The notes under the pieces are model-generated. The model saw nothing but the letters and a program-made list of their open reading frames with translations, searched no databases and was not told the DNA's origin. A program made the translations under genes and the position numbers. A DNA stretch of 5,944 nt from Hydrogenophaga sp. (GTDB lineage: Bacteria; Pseudomonadota; Gammaproteobacteria; Burkholderiales; Burkholderiaceae), in contig JALOSH010000142.1 of assembly GCA_025458545.1 (NCBI GenBank), positions 1-5,944 of the forward strand. Reading direction: 5' to 3'. Positions 1-5,944 of this stretch are shown here, piece by piece. Position 1 is the first letter of the stretch. Every line of letters starts with the position of its first letter.

Positions 1-1
1 C

Positions 2-1960
2 TCGCCCGCGCTGATGGAGTTTCTGCACCTCGAATACGCCGACAAGGCCGTGCTCTATGTGCCGGTGAGCCAGCTGCAGCTGATCGGCCGCTACACCGGC
101 GTGAGCGCCGACGAGGCGCCGCTGCACCGCCTGGGCAGCGGCCAATGGGAGAAAGCCAAGCGCAAGGCGGCCGAGCAGGTGCGCGACGCCGCCGCCGAGC
201 TGCTGAACATCTACGCCCGCCGCGCCGCGCGCCAGGGCCATGCTTTCCGCTTCTCGGCGCAAGACTACGAAATCTTCGCCAACGACTTCGGCTTCGAAGA
301 AACCGCCGACCAGCGCGCCGCCATCCACGCCGTGATCCAGGACATGATCAGCCCGCGCCCGATGGACCGGCTGGTGTGTGGCGACGTCGGCTTTGGCAAA
401 ACCGAAGTGGCATTGCGCGGCGCCTTCGTGGCCGTCACCGGCGGGCGCCAGGTGGCCTTGCTCGCCCCCACCACGCTGCTGGCCGAACAGCACTACCAGA
501 CCCTGGTAGACCGTTTCAGCAAGTGGCCGGTGAAGATCGCCGAGATGAGCCGCTTTCGCTCACAGAAAGAGATCACCGCGGCCATGAAAGGCATCGCCGA
601 CGGGTCGGTGGACATCGTGGTCGGCACCCACAAACTGCTGAGCGAAAAAACCAAGTTCAAAGACCTCGGCCTGCTCATCATCGATGAAGAGCACCGCTTC
701 GGCGTGCGCCACAAAGAGGCCATGAAGGCCCTGCGCGCCGAGGTGGACGTGCTCACGCTCACCGCCACTCCGATCCCGCGCACGCTGGGCATGGCGCTCG
801 AAGGCCTGCGCGACCTGTCGGTGATCGCCACAGCGCCGCAGCGACGGCTGGCGATCAAGACTTTTGTGCGCTCCGAAAACAACGGCGTGATCCGCGAGGC
901 CGTGCTGCGCGAGCTCAAGCGCGGCGGGCAGGTCTACTTTTTGCACAACGAGGTCGAGACCATCGAGAACCGCAAGCAGAAGCTGGAAGAAATCTTGCCC
1001 GAGGCGCGCATTGCGATTGCCCACGGCCAGATGCCCGAGCGCGAGCTGGAGCGGGTGATGCGCGACTTCGTGGCGCAGCGCTACAACCTGCTGCTGTGCT
1101 CCACCATCATCGAAACCGGCATCGACGTGCCCACCGCCAACACCATCGTCATGAGCCGTGCCGACAAGTTCGGTCTGGCGCAGCTGCACCAACTGCGTGG
1201 CCGCGTGGGCCGCAGCCACCACCAGGCCTACGCCTACCTCATGGTGCCGGACATCGAAGGCCTGACCAAGCAGGCCTCGCAGCGGCTCGATGCGATCCAG
1301 CAAATGGAAGAACTGGGCAGCGGCTTTTACCTGGCAATGCACGATCTGGAGATTCGCGGCGCGGGTGAAGTGCTGGGCGAGAACCAGAGCGGCAACATGC
1401 TCGAAGTGGGCTTTCAGCTTTACAACGAGATGCTGAGCGAAGCCGTGGCCTCGCTCAAGGCCGGGCGCGAACCCGACCTGCTCAGCCCGCTCTCGGTCAC
1501 CACCGACATCAACCTGCACGCCCCCGCCCTGCTGCCCAGCGACTACTGCGGCGACGTGCACCTGCGCCTGAGCTTCTACAAAAAGCTGGCCACCGCCAAG
1601 ACCACCGACCAGGTGGACGCGCTGCTGGAAGAGATCGTGGACCGTTTCGGCAAGCTGCCACCGCAGGCGCAGACGCTGATCGACGTGCATCGACTGCGCT
1701 GCCTCAGCACGCCCTACGGCGTGATCAAGGTCGACGCGGCGCCCGGCGTCACGAACATCACTTTCAAGGCCAACCCGCCCATCGAGCCGATGCGCATCAT
1801 CGAGCTGATCCAGAAAAACAAACACATCAAGCTGGCAGGCAACGAAAAGCTGCGCATCGAACGCGCCCTGCCCGAGGCGCGCGACCGGGTGCAGCTGGTG
1901 CGCGATGTGCTGCGCTCGCTGGGGCAGCCGGTCAAAGCCCAGGAGGCCGCCCTGCCCTGA
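2..1960 (+). CDS. mfd: Transcription-repair coupling factor Mfd, C-terminal 652 residues (5' end outside window)
   Basis: Mfd is a cytoplasmic ATP-driven DNA translocase that pushes or removes RNA polymerase stalled at lesions and recruits UvrA for nucleotide excision repair. The frame is open to the left edge, so the ATG at 14 is internal; E. coli Mfd has 1,148 residues, and the UvrB-like domains and most of the polymerase-interacting domain are missing here. Numbering from that Met: the end of the RNAP-interacting domain (EYADKAVLYVPVSQL, about 7-21); Walker A GDVGFGKT (123-130, bases 380-403); motif Ia APTTLLAEQH (151-160); Walker B DEEH (224-227); motif III TATPIPRTL (250-258); the translocation segment around HGQMPERELERVM (337-349); motif V IIETGIDVPTAN (365-376); motif VI QLRGRVGRS (393-401). 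DLEIRGAGEVLG (444-455) follows, then the C-terminal autoinhibitory domain (about 500-630) with RLSFYKKLA (518-526). All motor motifs are intact with no frameshift, so it looks functional. DEEH and the C-terminal domain separate it from RecG. It ends in TGA 87 bases before the convergent hsdR stop. Confidence 0.97.
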   Translation, partial: SPALMEFLHLEYADKAVLYVPVSQLQLIGRYTGVSADEAPLHRLGSGQWEKAKRKAAEQVRDAAAELLNIYARRAARQGHAFRFSAQDYEIFANDFGFEETADQRAAIHAVIQDMISPRPMDRLVCGDVGFGKTEVALRGAFVAVTGGRQVALLAPTTLLAEQHYQTLVDRFSKWPVKIAEMSRFRSQKEITAAMKGIADGSVDIVVGTHKLLSEKTKFKDLGLLIIDEEHRFGVRHKEAMKALRAEVDVLTLTATPIPRTLGMALEGLRDLSVIATAPQRRLAIKTFVRSENNGVIREAVLRELKRGGQVYFLHNEVETIENRKQKLEEILPEARIAIAHGQMPERELERVMRDFVAQRYNLLLCSTIIETGIDVPTANTIVMSRADKFGLAQLHQLRGRVGRSHHQAYAYLMVPDIEGLTKQASQRLDAIQQMEELGSGFYLAMHDLEIRGAGEVLGENQSGNMLEVGFQLYNEMLSEAVASLKAGREPDLLSPLSVTTDINLHAPALLPSDYCGDVHLRLSFYKKLATAKTTDQVDALLEEIVDRFGKLPPQAQTLIDVHRLRCLSTPYGVIKVDAAPGVTNITFKANPPIEPMRIIELIQKNKHIKLAGNEKLRIERALPEARDRVQLVRDVLRSLGQPVKAQEAALP

Positions 1961-2047
1961 GCACGCCAGCCAGAGAGCCGCTACAGCGAGGCCGTCACTG
2001 CCAGCTGACTGGCTTCTCAAACCCCTTGCGCACTCTCCGCATGCCGC
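1961..2047. other. Short convergent intergenic gap between mfd and hsdR
   Basis: These 87 bases separate the stop codons of two genes that point at each other. No gene, direct repeat, integrase-type attachment site or tRNA fragment is visible. The only structure seen is a small inverted repeat at 2000-2013, listed separately. The gap marks the boundary between a housekeeping gene and the restriction operon. Confidence 0.8.
2000..2013. terminator. Weak hairpin between convergent genes, possible bidirectional terminator
   Basis: GCCAG and CTGGC form a perfect five-base-pair stem around a CTGA loop. An alternative six-base pairing is possible between AGCCAG at 1968-1973 and CTGGCT at 2009-2014. 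On the plus strand the stem is followed by TTCTC, and on the minus strand there is no T-run, so it is not a convincing intrinsic terminator. Its position between two convergent stops is the main argument for a role. Rho-dependent termination is equally plausible. Confidence 0.2.
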
Positions 2048-5000
2048 TCAATGCACCCCCTGGCTGTGCACCTGCGCCTGCACGTACTGATACACCGTGT
2101 CCGCCCGCGCTTCGATGTCTTCGCTCGAATAGTCGTCGGGCAAGCCTTGCAGCAGGTGGTCGATGATCGTGGCCTTCATGCGGGCCTGAGCTGAAGCCCG
2201 GTCCCGCAACTCGCCCATCTCCTGGCGCCGCAAGTCAATGGTGGCCATCAGTTCCTTGGCCACCTTCTTGAGCTTGTCGATGTCGGCTTTCTGGATGTCG
2301 GCCTTGTCCTTGGACAGCAGGTCGAACACGGCCAGCTCCTTGTCGCTGGTGAAGCCTTCGCGCAGGTAACGCAACTCCTCCGAATCCAGCGAGTCGTGCA
2401 GCCGCAGTAGGTCTTCAAACACCCGCTGAATCTCAGCGTCGTCCTTGTCGCGGTTGAACTCGGAAATGATCTTCAGGTACCGCTCGTAGAAGTTCACCCG
2501 CGCCGGGTTCGCCCGCATCATCAGCTCCAGCCGTGCTTCGATGCGCTCCTGCAGCGTCAGCACCGCAGGCTCCTTGTAGGGCGACTTGGCGAACTCTGCC
2601 CGCAGGCGCTCGAAGTCGATGCCCGACAAGTCGTACTGCTTGGGTTTCGGTGTCTGCGCCGTGTGGGACGCCACGTCCAGCGACGTGTCGATCACCCCGC
2701 GGATGTCCTGCATGATGGCCGTGATGTCCACCTTGGGCTTGGGTCTCGCCAGCAGGTTGTAGACCGCCGAAATCGCGCTCTCCTGCGGCTCATGTTCGAA
2801 CAGCCCTTCCAGCGGAAACAGCCCACGGTAGCGGTCGAACACATCTTCCGCCAGCACCTGAAAAGTCTTCTTGGTCTCGGGTGAATGGCTCAGGGCGCGC
2901 TGCGCCTTGAGCAACTCACCCCAGGTTTCTTCGCCCTGCTCAGCCCGCACCAGATCGTCCAGCGCATAGCTCACCGTCGCCAGGTGCGCGGCCACCCGGC
3001 CAATGGCGGCTGCGTAGTCGGCCAGCGCCTGGTCTTCGTCCACCAGTGGGTCCACCTGAGCGCCACCCACGCCCTTGTCGCCCTGCCCATAGGTGGCCAG
3101 CGCTTCCCGCAGGCTCTTGAGCATGCCGTTGTAGTCGATCACCAGGCCGTTCTTCTTGTGCGCCGCCACACGGTTCACCCGGGCAATTGCCTGCATCAGC
3201 GTGTGGCCCTTCATGGGCTTGTCCAGGTACAGCGTGGCCAGCGACTTCACGTCAAAACCCGTCAGCCACATGGCACACACCACCGCCACGCGGAAGGGGT
3301 GCTCGCTGTCCTTGAAGCAGTCTTCCAGCTTCTTGCCCCCAATGCCGTTGGCGATCACCTGCCGCAGTGGCTTGACGTCTACGCCCTCAGCCCGGAATTC
3401 CTGTACTTCGTTCTGCTCCGGGCTGAACACCGGGTGAATCTGCGTCTCCGACATCCACTGCACCTGCGCCCGCAGCCGTTCCACAAAGGCCGGCTCGGGC
3501 TTGCCCGCTTGGGCAAAGCGCTCGGCCTCCTGGTGCAGTTGGGCCTGCAGCGCGTCGCGCTTTTCCAGCCACTTCTTGCGGATGCGCTCGGCCATCTTGG
3601 CGCAGGTGATTTTGTCGATGCACACCAGCATCGCCTTGGCCTTGCCACCGTAGACCGGTTTTTCGTTGGGCTTGGCGGGTTTTTCCATCAACCGCCAGCG
3701 CTGGTGAAAGTGCTCCACGAAGTCGCTGGCCACGTCGTTCAGGTGTGTGTCCGACGTGAACACCGGGTACTCGCGCGCCAGCTCCCGGTTCAGCTTCTCT
3801 TCCTGCTCTTCGGTCAGTTCGCCGTCGGCCTTGGCCGCGTCGATGCGAGCCTCGATGCGTTTGTTCAGGTCCGGGTCGATCAGCCGCAGCTTCTGGCCCC
3901 GGTTCTCGTAGTACAGCGGCAGCGTGGCACCGTCGGCCACGGCGCGCTGAAAGTCGTACACCGACACGTATGCGCCAAACACTTTTTCGGTCTCGTGCCG
4001 CTCGCGGCTGTCGATCAGCGGCGTGCCGGTGAAGGCCATGAACTTCGCGTGCCGCAGCGCCATGCGCATCTGCGTGGCCAAGCGGCCGTACTGCGTGCGG
4101 TGCGCCTCATCCGACAACACGATGATGTCGCGCCGCTCGGTCCAGGGTGCCGTCACTCGCCTGTGGAACTTGTGGATCAGGCTGAAGACGTAGCGGCGGT
4201 CCTGGTCTCGCAGCAAATGTTCCAGCCCGTCGGCGCCCGTGGCCTTGTCGCCCTGGTTGGTGGACACGCCACAACCCACGAAGGTGGTGTAGATCTGCGT
4301 GTCCAGCTCCACCCGGTCGGTCAGCAGCACAAAGGTGTACGCGGCCGACACGGTGCGGTGCACCTTCTGGCAGAAGAACACCATGGAATAGCTCTTGCCG
4401 CTGCCCTGCGTGTGCCAGAACACGCCCAGCTTGCCCTCGTCCACCGCCGGCCCACCGACCTTCAGCTTGGCCACCGCCCGGTTCACACCCAGGTACTGGT
4501 GGTTGCGCGCCACCACCTTCACCGTGTGTTCCTCGCTGCTGTCGAACAGGGTGAAGTTCTCCACCAAGTCCAGCAAGGCGCCGGGCGCGCACATGCCGCG
4601 CAGCAAGATGGGCAGCAGGGGTGCCAGCGGCTTGTCGTTGGGCAGCGGCGCCGGGTCGGCGTCGTCCTCGTTCAGTCGCTTCCAGCGGTAGAAGTGGTCC
4701 CAGCCGCTGGTGATGCTGCCAAAGCGCGCGTCGATGCCGTTGGCCACGATCACCAGTGCGTTGTGGTGGAACAGCTGGGGAATCGTGTCCTTGTAATCGG
4801 TGTAGTTGTCGTCAAAGGCGGCCTTCAGGCCCTTGTCGTGCCGCTTGACTTCTATGAAAACCAACGGCAAACCGTTGACGAAGCCCACCAGGTCGCAGCG
4901 GCGCTTGAACGGGCCGTTGTGCACCCACAGCTCGCGCACCACCAAAAAGTCGTTCCGCTCAGGCTGGCGAAAGTCGATTACCTTCACCAGCACGTCATCG

Positions 5001-5365
5001 CGCGCCTCGCCGCTGCTGGCCTTGAGCGTGATGCCATCGCGCAGGCGCTTCCAGTGCGCCTCGTTGTGCTGTAGCAGGGTCTTGGTCGGGTCGGCGTCCC
5101 GCAGTTGTTCGCGCGCCAGCGCCAGTTGCTCGCGCCCCTGCGGCGTGGCGGCCAGTTGCGGGTTCAGGCGGGCCAGCGCCGCGTCCAGCTCGCGCACCAG
5201 CACCGTTTCGCTCGGGTTCTTCCGGCCCAGCAAGGAGCCGGGGCCAAAGGTCTCGGCGTTGAAGGCGTACACCGAGCGCCAGCCCAGGTTGTCCTCCAGC
5301 AGCCGCGCCGCCGGTTCCTGGATGTTGTTGTCTTCGGAATACGGGTTCGCGCTGGTGGTGGCCAT
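2048..5365 (-). CDS. hsdR: Type I restriction enzyme HsdR, motor and endonuclease subunit
   Basis: HsdR is the ATP-dependent translocase and nuclease subunit of a type I restriction complex (R2M2S); it reels in DNA from an unmethylated site and cleaves at a distance. The gene is complete at 1,105 residues, close to EcoR124I HsdR (about 1,040). The N-terminal nuclease domain (about 1-260) has the PD-(D/E)XK residues D158, E172 and K174 in CDLVGFVNG...FIEVKR (bases 4844-4894). The superfamily 2 motor follows: Walker A TQGSGKS (319-325, bases 4391-4411), Walker B DEAH (419-422, bases 4100-4111), motif III FTGTPL (445-450), a motif V-like segment LTGFDVKSLATLYLD (701-715) and motif VI QAIARVNR (725-732). 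Two highly charged helical stretches lie at about 503-532 and 595-637. The C-terminal region from about 770 is helical, as expected for the part that docks on HsdM/HsdS. The ATG at 5363-5365 is favoured by a strong ribosome binding site and a family-like N-terminus (NPYSEDNNIQEPAARLL). It lies 28 bases after hsdS, so is probably co-transcribed. No frameshift or missing motor residue is seen. Subtype (IA-ID) was not assigned. Confidence 0.97.
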   Translation of the reverse strand: MATTSANPYSEDNNIQEPAARLLEDNLGWRSVYAFNAETFGPGSLLGRKNPSETVLVRELDAALARLNPQLAATPQGREQLALAREQLRDADPTKTLLQHNEAHWKRLRDGITLKASSGEARDDVLVKVIDFRQPERNDFLVVRELWVHNGPFKRRCDLVGFVNGLPLVFIEVKRHDKGLKAAFDDNYTDYKDTIPQLFHHNALVIVANGIDARFGSITSGWDHFYRWKRLNEDDADPAPLPNDKPLAPLLPILLRGMCAPGALLDLVENFTLFDSSEEHTVKVVARNHQYLGVNRAVAKLKVGGPAVDEGKLGVFWHTQGSGKSYSMVFFCQKVHRTVSAAYTFVLLTDRVELDTQIYTTFVGCGVSTNQGDKATGADGLEHLLRDQDRRYVFSLIHKFHRRVTAPWTERRDIIVLSDEAHRTQYGRLATQMRMALRHAKFMAFTGTPLIDSRERHETEKVFGAYVSVYDFQRAVADGATLPLYYENRGQKLRLIDPDLNKRIEARIDAAKADGELTEEQEEKLNRELAREYPVFTSDTHLNDVASDFVEHFHQRWRLMEKPAKPNEKPVYGGKAKAMLVCIDKITCAKMAERIRKKWLEKRDALQAQLHQEAERFAQAGKPEPAFVERLRAQVQWMSETQIHPVFSPEQNEVQEFRAEGVDVKPLRQVIANGIGGKKLEDCFKDSEHPFRVAVVCAMWLTGFDVKSLATLYLDKPMKGHTLMQAIARVNRVAAHKKNGLVIDYNGMLKSLREALATYGQGDKGVGGAQVDPLVDEDQALADYAAAIGRVAAHLATVSYALDDLVRAEQGEETWGELLKAQRALSHSPETKKTFQVLAEDVFDRYRGLFPLEGLFEHEPQESAISAVYNLLARPKPKVDITAIMQDIRGVIDTSLDVASHTAQTPKPKQYDLSGIDFERLRAEFAKSPYKEPAVLTLQERIEARLELMMRANPARVNFYERYLKIISEFNRDKDDAEIQRVFEDLLRLHDSLDSEELRYLREGFTSDKELAVFDLLSKDKADIQKADIDKLKKVAKELMATIDLRRQEMGELRDRASAQARMKATIIDHLLQGLPDDYSSEDIEARADTVYQYVQAQVHSQGVH

Positions 5366-5375
5366 GGTGTGGTGT

Positions 5376-5383
5376 TCCTCCCT
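5376..5383 (-). promoter_or_regulatory. Ribosome binding site of hsdR
   Basis: Read on the minus strand, these bases are AGGGAGGA, a strong Shine-Dalgarno match, with 10 bases between it and the ATG at 5363-5365. It supports the chosen start. It also suggests that hsdR is translated from its own initiation site within the hsdS-hsdR gap rather than by strict coupling. No promoter-like -35/-10 pair fits in the 28-base gap, so transcription probably comes from upstream. Confidence 0.7.
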
Positions 5384-5393
5384 GGGGTGCGGC

Positions 5394-5944
5394 TCAGACC
5401 GCGATCTCGCCAGACATCAGTTTGGGTAGCAGGGCGTCGCGGGCATCTGCCAATCGCTCGTTGCTCTTGCTCAAGGTTTCACTCTGAATCAACAGCGGCC
5501 AAACCAAATCTTGAAAGCCCACTTGCAATGGCACTGGGGGCACAGCAAGTGGCACTGAGCCAATGTCAGCACGAGCAAGCTCCAGCTGATTGGTAGCACC
5601 AACCCCCATTCCTGAAAACGTGGGCTCCAGCTCCAACAGCGCCATGGCCATGAAGGTACGCAGCTCTTGGGTGGCTGGGCGAGCAATCGTTACATGGGTG
5701 TCTACGGTGCAGTTTGGGACTTCAGCGCGGACAACTGCCACGCGCCCAAGCGTCCCCGCGCCTGTTGAATTGATCAACACATCACCGACCTGAAGGAATC
5801 TTTCCGGCTTCACTTCTTTGGACTGCCGGCGAGCTGGCTTTAGGTTCAGTAAACCGTTTCGGATGCATTTTTGGTTGACTACCAAGCCCAGTGCATCGTC
5901 GTTGTATGCAGGCGAAATTCCGCGGTTCAAGAAGGATGTCAGAT
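5394..5944 (-). CDS. hsdS: Type I restriction-modification specificity subunit HsdS, C-terminal 183 residues (5' end outside window)
   Basis: HsdS binds the two halves of the bipartite target and holds HsdM and HsdR together. The frame runs open off the right edge: LTSF precedes the TTG at 5928-5930, so that TTG is not a real start. A usual HsdS has about 400 residues with two target-recognition domains (TRDs), so roughly half is likely missing. The visible part starts in a TRD: LNRGISPAYNDD, then VVNQKCIRNG, then VGDVLINSTGAGTLGRVAVV and CTVDTHVTIARP, all segments typical of one HsdS TRD family. The TRD ends near GATNQLELARADIGSVPLAVPP. A conserved helical segment follows (QSETLSKSNERLADARDALL), ending in LLPKLMSGEIAV, a common HsdS C-terminus. 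It stops in TGA at 5394-5396, 28 bases before hsdR, giving the order S then R. The target sequence cannot be read from this. By hand count its GC is about 55-56% (5401-5940), against 60-67% in two sampled lines of hsdR. A half-length, single-TRD HsdS cannot be excluded. Confidence 0.93.
   Translation of the reverse strand, partial: LTSFLNRGISPAYNDDALGLVVNQKCIRNGLLNLKPARRQSKEVKPERFLQVGDVLINSTGAGTLGRVAVVRAEVPNCTVDTHVTIARPATQELRTFMAMALLELEPTFSGMGVGATNQLELARADIGSVPLAVPPVPLQVGFQDLVWPLLIQSETLSKSNERLADARDALLPKLMSGEIAV

Noticed and set aside
14..16. ATG as the start codon of a 648-residue Mfd
   Set aside because: The frame is open to the left edge, and the codon falls inside the conserved RNAP-interacting domain; a full Mfd needs about 500 more residues upstream.
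14..1960. RecG helicase as an alternative identity for the first gene
   Set aside because: RecG shares the motor motifs, but the upstream polymerase-interacting segment, the DEEH Walker B, the DLEIRGAGEVLGENQSG segment and the Mfd-type C-terminal domain all point to Mfd.
560..2020. A 486-codon open frame on the minus strand opposite mfd
   Set aside because: It is antisense to the conserved Mfd motor, has the same low-complexity His/Gln/Val/Ala-rich composition and shows no domain. Long antisense frames are common in high-GC genes.
2885..5074. A 729-codon open frame on the plus strand opposite hsdR
   Set aside because: It lies wholly antisense to a gene with clear family motifs. Its product is rich in His, Val, Gln, Leu and Arg, as expected from reading the complement of GC-rich codons, and no recognisable domain is present. 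It is a composition shadow.
5928..5930. TTG as the start codon of a 178-residue HsdS
   Set aside because: The frame stays open through the right edge (LTSF precedes it), and this point falls inside a conserved TRD segment, so translation starts further upstream outside the window.

Overview
This 5,944-base window carries parts of two unrelated genetic units that meet tail to tail. The left third holds the 3' part of mfd (plus strand), the transcription-repair coupling factor. The rest holds the end of a type I restriction-modification operon on the minus strand: the 3' part of hsdS (specificity subunit), followed downstream by a complete hsdR (motor and cleavage subunit). hsdM and the 5' part of hsdS would lie beyond the right edge. 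Neither mfd nor hsdS is complete here, because the window cuts both.

The organism is probably a high-GC Gram-negative bacterium, most likely a betaproteobacterium of the Burkholderiales (Comamonadaceae-like). This rests on the overall GC level and codon style and on the close resemblance of the Mfd portion to the proteobacterial protein. It is an inference, since no rRNA or other taxonomic marker is present.

Layout: 2-1960 (+) is Mfd from the end of its RNA polymerase-interacting domain through the translocase motor to the C-terminal domain. 1961-2047 is a short convergent gap with at most a weak hairpin. 2048-5365 (-) is HsdR, 1,105 residues, with a PD-(D/E)XK nuclease motif, superfamily 2 motor motifs and a helical C-terminal region. 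5366-5393 is a 28-base gap with a strong ribosome binding site for hsdR. 5394 to the right edge (-) is the C-terminal 183 residues of HsdS, holding a target-recognition domain and the conserved C-terminal helix.

How the genes work together: HsdS recognises a bipartite DNA site. With HsdM it methylates that site, and with HsdR added it translocates and cleaves unmodified DNA. The close hsdS-hsdR spacing suggests a shared transcript. mfd is a housekeeping repair gene with no functional link to the restriction system; its position only marks the core-genome side of an accessory junction. I see no tRNA, rRNA, insertion sequence, CRISPR array or evident new system. The points worth a second look are the composition drop in hsdS, a possible Q-to-N variant in the HsdR nuclease motif, and the sharp mfd/restriction-operon junction.
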